Source: Combretum micranthum (lineage: Eukaryota > Streptophyta > Magnoliopsida > Myrtales > Combretaceae). From it: DNA of 64,000 bases. Under the pieces are notes generated by a model, which saw only the letters and a list, made by a program, of their open reading frames with translations, did no database searches and had not been told where the DNA came from. How positions within the stretch are numbered: the first letter of the stretch is position 1; every line of letters starts with the position of its first letter. Shown here one piece after another: positions 48,117 through 60,309 of the stretch. The stretch is taken from assembly GCA_024138025.1 (NCBI GenBank), contig JAMXBD010000970.1, positions 248,001 through 312,000 of the forward strand. The letters are read 5' to 3'. The translations under genes and the position numbers were made by a program.

Positions 48117-48394
48117 GTTTTTTAGTTGCATGATAATATTAACCCATAGATACACTAGTGATTAAATTTCTATGCGTATCAATGAATCTAGTAGCTAAAA
48201 TTCAAAGAATGCCTAAGTTATATGTCTCAATTCATATAGGAAATTAGAGTTTCAAATGGAGATTTACATAAATCCTAGAGTTATTAAACAAGTATCATCT
48301 TGTTAGCTAAATAGATGAACTAAGGATCAAGACAAGAGAAGCACAATGAAAATAAGCTTGAAGGCAAGATTCAGTCATGTAGGTATAGGTAGCC
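48117..48394 (+). other. Short leader of element O, no clear gag
   Basis: A short frame from 48183 (MNLVAKIQRMPKLYVSIHIG) ends at a stop and is not recognisable. The element is cut off here. Confidence 0.3.
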
Positions 48395-48397
48395 TAA

Positions 48398-49728
48398 GGT
48401 TGCGTTTGGTTCCCTGTATTTTGGGGAACAGGACTCGACAAACATCTTAGTTCTGTGTTTGGTTTTTCTCATAAGCAACAGGACAGGCCAAAACACAACC
48501 CAAAGGAACAGGACAAGCTGTAATATAATTGTCCCATGCATCCCACGGTACAAAAATTGACATGGATAGGACAAATACCTTTACCCTTTAAAATTATAAG
48601 AACGTCCCTGCTAGTAACGTCTCTTTCCTCCCTTCTTTCCTTCTTTGTTTGACCTCGACTCCTCTTTCCATCTTCATCCAAGCTCGACTCCTCTTTCCTC
48701 AGCAAGCTCAGGTGATTCTCTCGCTCTCTCCTCCTCTTTCCATCTTCATTGGAGCTTGATTCCTATTTCCATCTTCGTCGGAGCTCGACTCCTCTTTCCT
48801 TAGCTAGCTCAGGTGACTTTCTCTCTCTCTCTCTCTCTCTCCCCCCTTTCTCTCTCCCGTTGTCTCTTTGATTTGTTTTTTGGTGGGTTAAGTATGGTAT
48901 GGTAATTAAGAATTAGATTATATATGGAACTCGATGACTCGGTTCGATTCAGCGGGTACCGGTGGAGAAGAAGATGGGAATCGATGCTAACGTGTGGTGA
49001 CTTGTCCTTGCCATGATGGGGTTTCGATTCTAGGTTCCGATGTGGTTTGTTTGGGATCTATGGGTTCGTGGATGGAGGTGGTTGAAGATGATACGTTCGA
49101 GTCTATGTTATGCCCTCCACTCTACCGAATTGGATCCTCGGACAGCAGCGGTGGCTCTTCTCCTCCAACATGCAGGTCGACAGAAATGGTACGGTGGAGG
49201 AGATGGGTCTGAGAAGGAGATGGTGCTAGCGGTCAACTCAATTTGAAGAGGATATAGGTATATGGAGTGTGTGGCTTTGATGGGTTTGTCGAGATTATCA
49301 TGGTGGAACTTGGTGATTCAACACGGTAATGAATGGGTTATGTGTGGGCTTATTGGAGAAGACAACTTTAGTTTTCGCGGCCGATTGGAGAAGACAACTT
49401 TACTATTTTATATTTATTAAATATTAAGCAAATTAATTTATTATGACTTTTTTATTTAATATAATATGTAATTATTTTAATTGTATATATAAATTAATCT
49501 TTTTAAATTTTATTTATTAAATAAATGTATAGTAATATAGGGGTATAATGGTCAAAAGATGATGTTTTATCCTGTACTTGTGTATATCAAACATAGGACA
49601 GCACAAAAATCCTTGTCCAATTCCATAAATACCAAACGTGGTACAAAAGAATTGTTCTATCCAGTATTCTTTGTACTGTGCTATCCAGTTCTTCTTGTCA
49701 TGTCTTGTTCTTGCATCCAAACGCTTCA
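48398..49728. mobile_element. PIF/Harbinger-like non-autonomous element, 1331 bp
   Basis: The left end is GGTTGCGTTTGG and the right end in reverse complement is TGAAGCGTTTGG (9 of 12 match). TAA flanks both sides (48395-48397 and 49729-49731), the expected 3-bp target duplication. Subterminal regions share scattered inverted ACAGGAC and TCCTGT motifs. No transposase is present. The core (48600-49380) is more GC-rich than the rest of the window and has CT-rich repeats and a CTCAG|GTGA phrase twice, so it may have captured non-transposon DNA. Confidence 0.75.
48650..48845. repeat. Imperfect repeats with CT microsatellite in the Harbinger-like core
   Basis: CTCGACTCCTCTTTCC recurs at about 48654, 48682 and 48786, with TCCATCTTCATC or TCCATCTTCGTC segments between. 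Twice the phrase AGCTCAGGTGA leads into a CTCTCT run. This is a duplicated block of about 100 bp. Confidence 0.75.
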
Positions 49729-50222
49729 TAAGAATAGGTTTGATCAATGGATTTGAACACCAAATACCTTAAACATGGAAATTGAGTTGAAATTAAAAGA
49801 GATAGAAGCCATACATGAGACTTTAGCACCTTAAGGAACCCCATGGATCAACTAGGATCATTAAATGAAAAACTTTCAAATTACATGATTTAATTAGATA
49901 AATAGAAATTACATGAAATAAGCTTTCTAGTGCCTATTCATTGCAAAAATCCAAGTTAAAATGAGCTCAATAGGTTGAATTTAAGATTACACTGTTAAAA
50001 TCATTTTTTCTTAGGAAGACTTATTTAAAAAAGAAATTTAAGATAATTTTTGGAAAGCAGACCTTACAAGCTTTAAAATGACTACTCATATGCTAAGATC
50101 AGATTACGAATGTGAAAATGGCGCTAGAAATAGTAAAACTGGAAATTATGGCACTTAAGCACTAATAGAACCTATGAATGGTTTTATACTTAAGTAATGA
50201 GTGTTTCTTATTCATTTCATAG

Positions 50223-50286
50223 GAGCATCGGAATTATCTTTAGATGTCCCTATAGACTATTACGACAGTTAAGCAAGAGTGGATAG
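50223..50286 (+). other. LTR N splice-exon-like unit
   Basis: It follows TTTCATAG and is followed by GTAAGTAAC, a different but valid donor. It encodes LDVPIDYYDS and then TAA. Confidence 0.65.
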
Positions 50287-51052
50287 GTAAGTAACTTTGA
50301 TCTATCACATTGATTATACTTGTAATATAGTAGCCCTTTAAATGATAACTTATGTAGGATGGGGCATTGTGTGCTTCATGGCGATTCCTTGCTTGATGAT
50401 CTATGATAATGAAAGTGATAACCACTTGGTGTAGAAGCTAGCCATATGAAGCATATTGATGATCGTTTGTGAATTGTATGGACGCCTAATAAGCTGACAT
50501 AATACTATTTGACCATTTAAAGAAGTAGTCATGAATTACACAAGTCGCATTTACTGCATTAGGCATAGTGATCTCGCTACGTATTAGCATTTCGATTTTT
50601 TAGTGTCGATTGATTTTTCTAAAAGAAATTTTCCTAGTTCTATATAAGAATACCTCTGTTTTGTTCAATTCCACTGGAACTATGCTAGCACCTGAAGGAA
50701 GTTCACCTATAGTATCGACATAAAATAGCTAATACTTCGTGGAGTTTCTAAGTTCTAAGGATAAGTAACCAAGGCACTTAAAGATCACAGTGATGAGGAA
50801 TGCAAGTAAGCTTCTTTCATTTTCTTAATTCTTAGTTTCTCCAGGCATAATTGACCATTAGATACTTGATTCTTGAAACCCCAGTGAAAGGGCATAAATT
50901 GTTTTTGTTTGGATTCTAGTCATCTAAGCTTGTAATTAATGCATATGACTGATTGTTGTATTTCATATCTTTGATTAATATACTTGGTTGAGAATTGTTT
51001 GATATGTGTTATGAATATGTATTATGATTTAGTCATTTTGCTAAGCTATGAT

Positions 51053-51605
51053 TAGGTATGCAAGCGTCGTGGGTCGTTATAGGGTACCCGACTATCCAAC
51101 CCGCTAAAAACCCTAAGAGGGTTTGGAGAGGGTTTTGGGATTAAAAAAAAAAACCGATAAGTTATCAGGTCTAGTTTTAGATTTATTATGTAACCCGTTG
51201 GGAAAACCCGACTCGGCATGAATTCAAAATATTAAAAAATTAAAAATATTAAGTTATTAAAGTAAGGATTCCATTTATATTCTATGCATGTGAAAGTACG
51301 TGGAAATGAAGTGTTTGCAATTTTATATGATATTATTGTCTAAAATTTATTCTTTCAATACAAATGTTTGTATCATTAATAACTTAAAACAAAATTCTTT
51401 TTTTGCTTTTTTTAAAGAAAAAATTGAAAATCTTGGAGTTAGGTCAAGTCGAGTTATAGGTTCCTTAAAACCCTATCGGATCGTGTTTTGCGAATGATAA
51501 AAAAACCTAATAGGGTTTTTCTCGGGCTTTGGGACACCCATTAAGACTTGGGTCAAGTTTGGGTTTCAAAAGACCCGTCCCAAACCCGCCTCGATTGCAT
51601 CCCTA
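51053..51605 (-). mobile_element. hAT-like MITE, 553 bp
   Basis: The termini are TAGGTATGCAAGCG (left) and TAGGGATGCAATCG (right, reverse complement). GCTATGAT is duplicated perfectly on both sides (51045-51052 and 51606-51613), the 8-bp duplication typical of hAT elements. Inside are GGGTTT- and AACCCGT-rich inverted segments. Restoring the site gives CTAAGCTATGAT, which is the hairpin III position of LTR N. Confidence 0.92.
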
Positions 51606-52194
51606 GCTATGATATCGCTCACTCCTATGGAATTTTCAGGGTTTGACTTAGGCTATGGCTTATCTCTATAAGGAGCCTTAGTTCAGTGGGAACTCAAGGC
51701 TAAGAAGTTAAAGTTGGAAGATAAAAGTCTAGTTATATTTATTATGAATAGCTATAGTTTTTTTTTTTTTTTTTTTCAAGAATTTAGTTTGTAATTTGTA
51801 AAGACAGACAAATAGGGCATTGTTGTTGATTTGCTGATTTGTGACTAATATATATATATATATATATATTATATGTTTCTCATCAATGCAACAAATGATC
51901 ATGGTTTATAGCATAAAGGCATTATAAGGACATTAGTTAGTTTCATGAATGTCATGATGCAACTAGAATACCCTCAGGGGCATGACACTTGACTTTTGAT
52001 CAATTGAGGAGAATTTCAACAAACATACAGGATGAATGAATTTTAATTGGTAATTTAAATGAAATTTCAAAACAAGATTAGAAAAGTGGAGGAAGGATCA
52101 GACCTTTAAGATAGATGTTATCCTTTTAACAGATGATTTATGATTGTAAGCTAATAGATTAGGCATCTAAGGACAATGCTATACTTAGAGTAAC

Positions 52195-52973
52195 AGACAA
52201 AGTGATGGAACTCTAGTTAAGGAGAGATTAGATAAAGGGCTCATTAATATGGAATAGTTATAGAGATATCCGCAAACACAAATGACCTACTTGTTTTTAA
52301 ACGGTTCTGATCATTCTCCCCTAATTTTAGAGTTATGCAAATAAAAGTTTTTAGTATGAAACAAAGTGGTCTTTGGACTGTGGATAGAGATGTTGAAAGG
52401 AGTTGGAAGTCCTTAATTGTTATGCTTGATTTAGCGAGTTTGATGGAAAAACTAGACCTTTGCAGTTGCCAATTGATTCGATGGTGTAAACAAAGCAAAA
52501 GACAAGGATTGGTACACATTGAAGAGCTTTCTAAGTGTTTCAGCCAAATTCAGAACTATGATGCAAATGAGACTTGCATAGAAGATGAGGCTAGAATCAA
52601 TAGAGAACTAAATAAAGCTTTATACTATGAGGAGATGTACCAGTATTAGAGATCTAAGTTAATTGGTTGTCACGGGGAGATTGTAACAAAAAGTCCTTTC
52701 ATCAAGTGACAGTCAATCAGAGAGCTAGAAATAAGATTTTTAGGATTAAAAATGAGAATGGTAGACTGTCACAGATGAAGATTTTTTTAACTACTGCAAA
52801 TCTCTATTCACCTCACAGTAACATCAACAACAACATGATTAGTCAATTAAGGTGCTTGAGTACATGATATAGTGATCTCTGAAGAATATAATAAACCTTT
52901 GATAAGAGAGATGACTATAGAGGAAGTTAAAATGGTTATTTTCTAATTAGGATCCAAAAGTGCCAGGTCCAAA
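52195..52973 (+). pseudogene. L1-type LINE ORF2 fragment
   Basis: The endonuclease end is readable as KERLDKGLINME, TQMTYLFLNGSDHSP and LILEL (about 52218-52335). Then comes a 104-residue frame (52335-52649) with the linker, including EARINRELNKALYYEEMY. Next is GDCNKKSFHQVTVNQRARNK (52670-52730), the region before RT, and IREMTIEEVKMVIF with a frameshifted DPKVPGPN (to 52973). LTR H cuts it at the PGPDG motif. Stops and frameshifts make it inactive. This is plant L1 layout: endonuclease, linker, start of reverse transcriptase. Confidence 0.85.
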
Positions 52974-53412
52974 TGTCACACCCCAAAGGTACCTAAACAT
53001 GTAGTTCGTCACATACAACACTAAGACTTAAGAATAACTATCTAGTCATGCAAAAGTCTCAATATCATACATAAGGCATACAACATAGCAATAGGAGACT
53101 GGGTGGGATGTGTAGTTTGAGCAAGTAATATAAAGCATGCAGGCATCTGCATAAATATTTACCCACAAAATATAAAAATTATAAAGTCTTTACATCCACT
53201 TAGGAGCATTCCCCTTGCTAAAATCTCAAGGATCATGATACAACTTAGTCTTACATAAACAAAATAACTATCACCAAAGATTTCAAAGGAAGTTCAATCT
53301 AAGCCCTCAATTGGATTTTCCCTAAAACTTCTCAAAAGAAATCTTACTGGATATATGGAGTTTATGGGTAAAGGAGCAAATGTTCCTTGACAGCAAAAAC
53401 CTTAAGGGGTGT

Positions 53413-53427
53413 AAGCTTAATGGGCTT
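53413..53427 (-). other. LTR H hairpin III
   Basis: The arms AAGC and GCTT are at the conserved position. Confidence 0.5.
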
Positions 53428-53525
53428 AGCGAGGATATTTCCAAGTTTGCGTACTCGAAATAGAAATATAAACAAGTTATAATTAAACAAACATATGATA
53501 TGCATCAAGCATGTGAGCAAGCAAG

Positions 53526-53576
53526 ACATATAGTTTTCCAAGAACTATATGTTGAATGAATTGACGCCCTTTATTC
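53526..53576 (-). other. LTR H hairpin pair (I and II)
   Basis: Hairpin II arms are ACATATAGTT and AACTATATGT, as in LTR D. Hairpin I (GAATGAA against TTTATTC) has one unpaired position. Confidence 0.65.
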
Positions 53577-53629
53577 GGGGTTAGGTGATTCCAACCAATT
53601 GCAACCAAATTTTTGCATATGAATTTTAT

Positions 53630-53760
53630 AGATTTTATCGGTTACTACCTGCCATAAAAAATAAGGGTCTTACTGGCTACTTTTCACCACTATGTAGGTG
53701 TTACCGGTTGTTACTCGCCATGCGGATACTACTGGTTATGCCGACCATCACTATTATGCA
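53630..53760 (-). repeat. LTR H tandem-repeat slot
   Basis: Three to four loose units contain CGGTTACTACCTGCCAT-like phrases (GGTTACTACC, GGCTACTTTTC, GGTTGTTACTCGCC, GGTTATGCCG). The unit is close in type to that of LTR J, read on the other strand. Confidence 0.6.
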
Positions 53761-54063
53761 CTTATCCCACCAAATGTATAATAGTGAATGCAATGAGACT
53801 CACTACTTACTATGTGATATGCATGAATCGATTTATTAAAATCCTTAGCATGTAATTAAATATCTTAGGGGTGATTATACAATTTGCAAACATGTCAACA
53901 TGGTAATATCTCATCCACATAATTACCATCAATTCAGGTTTTGATATGATTAGTATACTTTTAACTAACTTATCATATGCATTCATTTTATCTTTCCCTA
54001 TCTCTAATACTACTAATTTACAATCACATTCATGAGTATGAAAATTTAGAGAAGTAAACTCAC

Positions 54064-54135
54064 ACGGCCATGACTTGATAAAGCACTCTTAATCGAAATA
54101 GGCCTTCGGACAGAAAATATCGTCTCCCGATTCAC
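54064..54135 (-). other. LTR H splice-exon-like unit
   Basis: The minus strand encodes DDIFCPKAYFD and then TAA; GTGAGT follows. The acceptor has a TTAA change in place of TTAG. Confidence 0.6.
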
Positions 54136-54479
54136 TTAAGCAAGAGAAATACCCAAAATTAGTATCTCGTAAAATTTCTACTCAAATTTTCTAACTCTAT
54201 CTTCTAATTGCGGTATAATTTGGATAGCAGAAATTCCAACTTAAAATAACCATAACTTACTCATTTTAACATGGAATTTCGCATATAAGTAGTCCATTTT
54301 CTACCTATTCAGAAAGATCTAACTATTTCTAAAGTTAATTTTAATAAGTAAGGTCGTTTAGGTCTTATAATAAGGCCTTACAAATTTGGATCTTAGATTC
54401 CAGCCCACAAAAATTGTGTTTTTCTAAAGTTTAACATCATCCAAAAATTCTATAGCATGCACAAAGCATTCTTTCTATT

Positions 54480-55240
54480 AATTCTCGAAGACCTTTGATG
54501 TCAAACTCTATCAAATCGATACAAAGGTCTTCATCCAATTCTCCTAAGAATACTTGCCTCTTGAGTTCCTTATTATTCTTATATGATTCAGGGGTATATT
54601 GTAACAGCCTCTTAAACTTGTTTCATATTGTTCAAGACTAGCCTCCTTGAGAGACAGTTAAGAAATCTGCACTATATTGGACTCTCAAGCTTCCGGGGAA
54701 AAATTTCTCTAAGATTCATGCCTAAATATTTCTCATGTGATTGGCAGTAGTAGCTCCCTCCTTTTAGATTCCCACCATATCCTTGCATTGAATCTCAGCA
54801 TCAAAGTACCATAAGTAAGATGAAGGCTTTGTCGTACTTCAAAAGCACTGAAAGATCGTTCTATTTGTGCTAACTAATCCTCGGCTTCATCGGTCTCCCA
54901 AAAGCTCCATCAAAATATGATTGCACTTGACGAAATCTGGCAACATACTCTGATAAGGTTGTGGCGATAGCGACTAGCTGGTGACGTTTCAATAGGTGGT
55001 GTTGGAACATCTGGTGCTGCTTCTTGCACGAGTACAGGTGCTGGTATAGCATGAGCTTGTTGCACGAAATCCCTTATGAGGTTGGCAAGTTGTCCAATGT
55101 TAGCTGGGTCCACTCTCAGTTGATTTGGTTGTTGAGGTCCTTTCCGATTCTCAAGTTCTATAGGGGGTATTTCTGGTTCACGTTGTGCATGAGTGTGTCT
55201 CCTATTTACCCTACAAGTTTTATTAAGTTTTGTTTGAGTT
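54480..55240 (-). pseudogene. gag capsid part of element H
   Basis: The minus strand starts with a head like that of Q, then reads NIGQLANLIRDFVQQAHAIP (frame 54910-55113). After a frameshift it reads WWESKRRELL and further capsid-like sequence down to about 54490, where it meets LTR sequence. The Q gag (29878-31250) is its relative. The zinc knuckles that should follow are not here but on the 5' side (see 55787-56143), so the element is rearranged. Confidence 0.8.
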
Positions 55241-55499
55241 CTTGATTTTATAAGTCTTAGACATTTTTAGAAAAACATTGAAGAAACATGCTAAAAGTGA
55301 TCGAGTACAGAAATGCGTAAATATATATATATAGAAGAAATATTGAAAACTGACTGAAATCAAAGTAATAAAAGGAAATTCATATCATTAAAAAAATCCA
55401 TGAAAACAGAAGGAAGGCTTAAATTTCTCCTTTACAAAAGTTCAAAGAAAGGATGCAAAACATGATTGCAATTTCAAATCATTACTTAGATAATGCCTA

Positions 55500-56427
55500 C
55501 AACATCATTAATCCTTTAACAAAAGTGTTACTCCTAACAATACTTTGATGGGTTTACGAAAGATTTAGCTTTCATCCCTACTTCAGATTACTCTTCACAG
55601 GGTAGGAACATCTTCTTGACATTTTGAGTCTATTGATCTCTCATCTTCATCATCAAGAGCTTCTTTCCTTTCTGTGTGGTGAGGTATTGTGGTAGGGTCT
55701 TTAGACGAAGTTCCATGTTCTTTCTTAGATGGGTAATCTCCTTTGGGGATGAGATGGGTCGTCTCATAGACCTTGACTTTAGATCCTCACGTATATAGAG
55801 GTACTACACTTTGCACATGTAGCATGTTTCTTTGGCATCTCTGAGGTAATTCTTGGTTGCAGATGGGGCGTCTGCATACATAACATTCTCTCATTGTCAT
55901 TGGGCAATTATTGGCACCATGTCTTCCCTTTGTGTAATTAGAACAGATAGTACCATTCCTTTTAGGACAACCACGGATTTTATGATCAGGGTTTCCACAA
56001 AAGTAACACTTATTCTGCAATCGTGGGCAACTTTTGGGGAAATGTCCTCCTTTACACTTCCAGCATTTGACCTTAGGAGTCACAGGATCTTTAAAAGGTT
56101 TGAGTTGTTTTTGCCTCTTAGCCTCGGGTTTTGGATTAGCCATGAAGGAAGGTGCTTGCGATACTGGTGTTGTTCTGAGTTAGGGTCTTATAACTGGAGC
56201 GGTGCAAAGGTCGTGGGTATTTGTTGCATGTATGCTCTTATCATCTCTTCTAGACATCTCACAGTGGTTAAGATCTCTTGGGTTGGATCTTGTGGTGGGG
56301 GCGCTCCTTGTTCTTGTTGTTCTTCGAGAGTGATGCTCGATTGTGGCATAATTTCCTCAGGTAGCTTCCTAAAACCAAATGAAGCGGTCGTATTAGATAT
56401 TCTCTTCAATTCGGGTTTTGCGCACAT
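55500..56427 (-). pseudogene. Zinc-knuckle protein remnant 5' of gag in element H
   Basis: The frame 55787-56143 (118 residues) has a basic head with KQKQLKPFKDPVTPK. It then has a first knuckle (Cys27, Cys30, His34, Cys39), a canonical CX2CX4HX4C knuckle (Cys46, Cys49, His54, Cys59) and a third with Tyr for the second Cys (Cys67, Tyr70, His75, Cys80). A CYVC pair follows. The frame just upstream (56188-56427) is Gln/Pro-rich with EEMIRAYMQQIPTTFAPLQ. The knuckles match those of Q gag in wording, and similar proteins bind the element's RNA. Their place before the capsid part is the reverse of normal gag. It may be the end of a second gag copy or an extra ORF. Confidence 0.7.
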
Positions 56428-56629
56428 GTTATTTGTTTTTAAAGAAGAGAGGAGTGTTACAATATTGTATCGTTTGATTAAAGAGTTAACGTAGGCACTT
56501 AATATTATTTACCTAAGGGTCTTATCTATAAAAGAGGTATTACACTTATCTTATTTTTAATCGACCTCGACTAGGAGTCTAATAGGGTTACTATGCATCA
56601 AGGCTTATTGAAATTGCTAAGGTAGTCTT
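56428..56629. other. Unassigned junction sequence before LTR I
   Basis: No feature was recognised; it probably belongs to the interior of element H. Confidence 0.3.
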
Positions 56630-57330
56630 TGTAAATCCCGATTTTCTAGTAGTCAAGTAAACTTCGGAAACCGAAAAACAAAACCCTAAACCGGATTAGT
56701 TCCAACTTTGTGAGAGAAACCTAAAACCCTAGATCCGGCTTTTCTTCAGTTTCCTATCAAAAGAACTTTTATAAAATAATTTAATGTGGAATATTGTTTT
56801 AAGTGTATTTCAAACCATAAAAAGTTTTGGTTTCGAAAAATTTTCTATTAGGGGCCTTCCCGAGCTCCATTATGGAAAAACGCGCCTCAGAATTAGAAAC
56901 TCAGAAAAATATTCTAAATACTCTTTAGAATCGAAATTTTACAAGGATTTCAAAAGTACAAGTTTTATAACTTTTCGGGTTATAAAAATTACAGTTATAG
57001 CTTTTTTTCCTATTTTCTTTACTACCGGTAAAGTAAATGTCTTGTCTACTATTTATCACTATTCACAAGTACAACCTACTATACATACAACCCATACCCT
57101 AGTCTTACATCCTTATAAACACTCATTATATTTTTTTTTTCAAGAAATTTTTGTCTCTTAAATAAATTATCACATTTAATACTTTTATTTCATAAATTAC
57201 AAATTTAACAAATTCAAATCTCTCCCTCTCTCTCACTCAATGGATGGTCGACGCACACCCCTCCCAATTGCCTCCAATATTGATTTATTTTATCTCTTTT
57301 TCATAAATAAAACAAACCCTAATTCACTAA

Positions 57331-57338
57331 TATAAATA
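57331..57338 (+). promoter_or_regulatory. TATA box of LTR I
   Basis: TATAAATA is followed by CT-rich leader sequence and a CA repeat near 57440. A C-rich TGGTCGACGCACACCCCTCCC-type phrase precedes it. Confidence 0.55.
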
Positions 57339-59726
57339 ATCTTTAACTTTCTCTCTCCTTCATTTCATTTCATTTGTTCAAAAAAATCACAAAACTCTCT
57401 TATTTTCCCTTCCCTTGCCGTGAGCCTCTACCCCATCACACACACACAAAACAAGCTTCTTTCTTCTTCATTTCTTCACTTAAACCAACTTTAGGTGATG
57501 ATTCTTAAGCTTTCCTGCTACCATTTAATCTTGTAATGGCAATATTCATGTGTATTTTCACCTTAAATCCATGAGCATTTGCTAGGGATAAGAAAATGCT
57601 AATACATGAATATCAAGCCATCACAAGAGTAGATCTGTGTTTATGAGTTTTTTGTTTAGATATTATCATGTTCAAGCATAGAGAAGTGAGATCTTGTATG
57701 AAAATAATGTTCATGTTCTTAAACTCCTTTTCATGTATTATAAGTAGTAGATCTAGCACTTAAACACTCATATTATACTTGAGATTCATGTTCATATAGA
57801 TATTTTGTGTTTTCATGCATTAATACTCATAAAGATTTAGTCTTGTGTATATAAATGTGGTAGTTAGTAGATCTTTATGTAGATAAGACAAAGAACTTAA
57901 AAAGGAAAAGTTTTTGTTAAAATGTTCAAAAGAAAATTCGTATGACTTCGAAGCCATATTTTGAAAACCCTTGTATCAACTTTAAAACTCATGTTTTATG
58001 TGAAAAATGAAGGGTATAGGTAATAGGTATCATTAAGTAGTGATTTTTATAAGTTGAAATGAGTTTTGATGAGATTAATGTGTAAAACAAGAAGTAGAAT
58101 CAAGATGGAAAATTTTGAGTTAGTAGTCAACTTGTAAAATTCGTAACTTTGGATGATGCCTATGAAAACACCTATTATTCAAGCTCAAAATAAAATTTTT
58201 ATGTATTAAATAAAGTCCTTAAGTAGTAGGCATAGTAAAGTCTTAAATTTTAATGCATTAAACAAGTTTTTCCCAAAGGAATCATTCAAAAAGTGGATTT
58301 CTAAAAATTCAGATTTTTTAGTAAATCCTATTTGAAAACACACTCGTAAAGTGTAAAATGTAAATTTTTATAAAAATGAAGTCTTAGGAGTGTATGTTAT
58401 GAATACTTAATTTTAACTAAGATAAACAGAAATTCCTAAGATAAAATTCCAAAATACTAATGTGATGTCAAGTCAGAAAACTAGATTTCTTAAAGGTAGT
58501 TATTGTTGAAGTCTTACAAATAAAGTAAACCCCCAAAAATTTTCCTAATTCATAGAAAATAATTCTAAAAGTTTAGAAATCTAATCCCAAAAATCGACTC
58601 AAGATAAAAACCAAATTCTAGACCAATCAAAACACTGGAAACGAAACCCTAAAAGTTGAACCAAGTTAAAATTTAATAAGAACAAAAACAAGTTTCTCAA
58701 TCTTGAGAAAACGAGAACCCCTGAAACAAAATAATAAATCCAATTACCGATATAATCAACGTCCGTACGTCGATTAAATAATCTACCCAATTCCTAAAAC
58801 GCAAATCGAAACAATAGATCCAAATACCGCTTAACAACGAGATAATAAAGTCCTAATATTCCTTCAGTAAAATTTTAGAATCACAAATCCAAATTTTCCA
58901 CAAAAGTCAAATCGAGTCAACTCAAAAACCTAGACTCGTTAAACGATTCTGAGAACTAAAAACTATTAAATAATCACAAATGAAATAAAATAAAATAAAA
59001 CATAAATTTCGAGCTAAAATTCTAAAACGATCAAGACTCGAAAAATTATACGATCTTAACGAATAATCTCGACGAAAACGGAAATTCAAAACGAACCCTA
59101 AAATCAACAAGCCTATAACGAACCCTAGTATTAAGATCCGGCAATCCCGCGTTTTCAAACCCTAGAAAACGAAATTAATTAATGGCCTAGAATAGTTCGT
59201 AATAACGTAGGGTAACAATAAAAATATCAGATTCGCGAAATTCGAGTGACCTTCGGACCCAAACGGGATCGGTTCTCGAAAAGCGTGTCTCGAGCTCGGA
59301 ATATTAAAAATATTCTGTTTATACCAATAGACTCGTAAAAATACAAGGATTCCAAAAATATCAGTTTTTAATTTTTCGTACTAAAAATATACAGATATCG
59401 CATTATACGCGTATTTTTATTACTACCGTACTTAATTGTCTATCTACTATTCATAGTACTTTTCCACTATTCATTACTATTCATCTATCTCTACTTTTTC
59501 TTACACCTATTTCTTACACCTATAAATCTATTTTATTACTTTTTCATTTCCAATACACCTTTAATCACATCAACTTTACACATTACTTCTTTATTACACA
59601 AAACAAATAAAATAAAACAATTTCCCCCCTCTAAATGCCCAAAACCGGCGCCACTCCTCCCCATTTCCTCTCTTTTATTTTCTTTTTCAATTATTTTATT
59701 ACATCCAAAAATCACTCCAAAAATTC

Positions 59727-59951
59727 TATAAATACCCCCTTCCTCTTCCATTCTTTCACACAATTCTTTACACTACCAAAACTCTCTCAAAATCTCTCCA
59801 CAAATTCTCTCATCAAGAATTCTCTCTACCAAAACTCTCTCAAATCAATTCCTCACAAAAATCATGTCTCATACATAAACCATCTACCACATATCACTAC
59901 TCACATAATACCCATTTCATTTACCATCTCCATATCTCTTACATACTTTAG
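59727..59951 (+). promoter_or_regulatory. LTR J promoter and putative first leader exon
   Basis: TATAAATACC at 59727-59736 gives an expected start near 59760. CT- and CA-rich leader follows to TTTAG|GTAATATTT at 59951. Upstream is a CCGGCGCC phrase at about 59644. The 106- and 75-residue frames across this region are low-complexity artefacts. Confidence 0.6.
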
Positions 59952-60309
59952 GTAATATTTCTTCCATCTATTATTCATCCATGTCATGTAACTTAACATG
60001 ACTATGGTGTTGTTTTGAAACTCATATGAGTAGTAAAAGCAACAACATGTTCATGTTTTGTTCTTGTACATAAGCTTCCTATTTTATTATGTTGTATTAT
60101 TATTGTTATTATTTGCTTCTAATCTAACTTATATTATGTTATGTATATATATTTATTTAGAGCATATAAGCTCATTTGGTTATTTATTTACATTCAAGTT
60201 ATGCAATTTATTTATTTTATTAAGACTAGTCTTTCTAGTCTTAGACTTGTCCATATCAAGTCAAAATAATCTTTTGTTCATTTTCTTTAAATCTTTCGGG
60301 ACTAGTCCA

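Larger units (their letters stand above)
49732..51987 (+). mobile_element. LTR N, diverged long LTR, 5' part missing
   Basis: It ends AGGGGCATGACA at 51987. It runs collinear with other long LTRs from the CCAAGTTAAAATGAGC block (49950) through the splice-like unit (50223-50286) to the hairpin III region, where a hAT-like MITE is inserted. No TGTAA start was found. A T run (51756-51777) and a TA repeat (51849-51870) lie near the end. Confidence 0.7.
52974..54470 (-). mobile_element. LTR H, 3' part of a long LTR
   Basis: On the minus strand it ends GGGGTGTGACA at 52974 and keeps, in order, the palindromic block (54243-54267), splice-like unit, tandem-repeat slot and hairpins. It breaks off near 54470, where it joins the capsid part of gag. 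The left flank is CCAAA in the LINE. The LTR head is missing. Confidence 0.8.

Noticed and set aside
49559..49756. 65- and 76-residue frames at the right end of the Harbinger-like element as transposase
   Set aside because: They lie in the subterminal repeat region, overlap each other on opposite strands and show no DDE-type motifs.
52335..52649. 104-residue frame as a host gene
   Set aside because: Position and wording fit the linker of a LINE ORF2 between endonuclease and RT; flanking frames carry matching LINE motifs.
55853..56494. The longest open frame (213 residues, plus strand)
   Set aside because: It is the antisense shadow of the zinc-knuckle frames on the minus strand, which have clear CCHC spacing.
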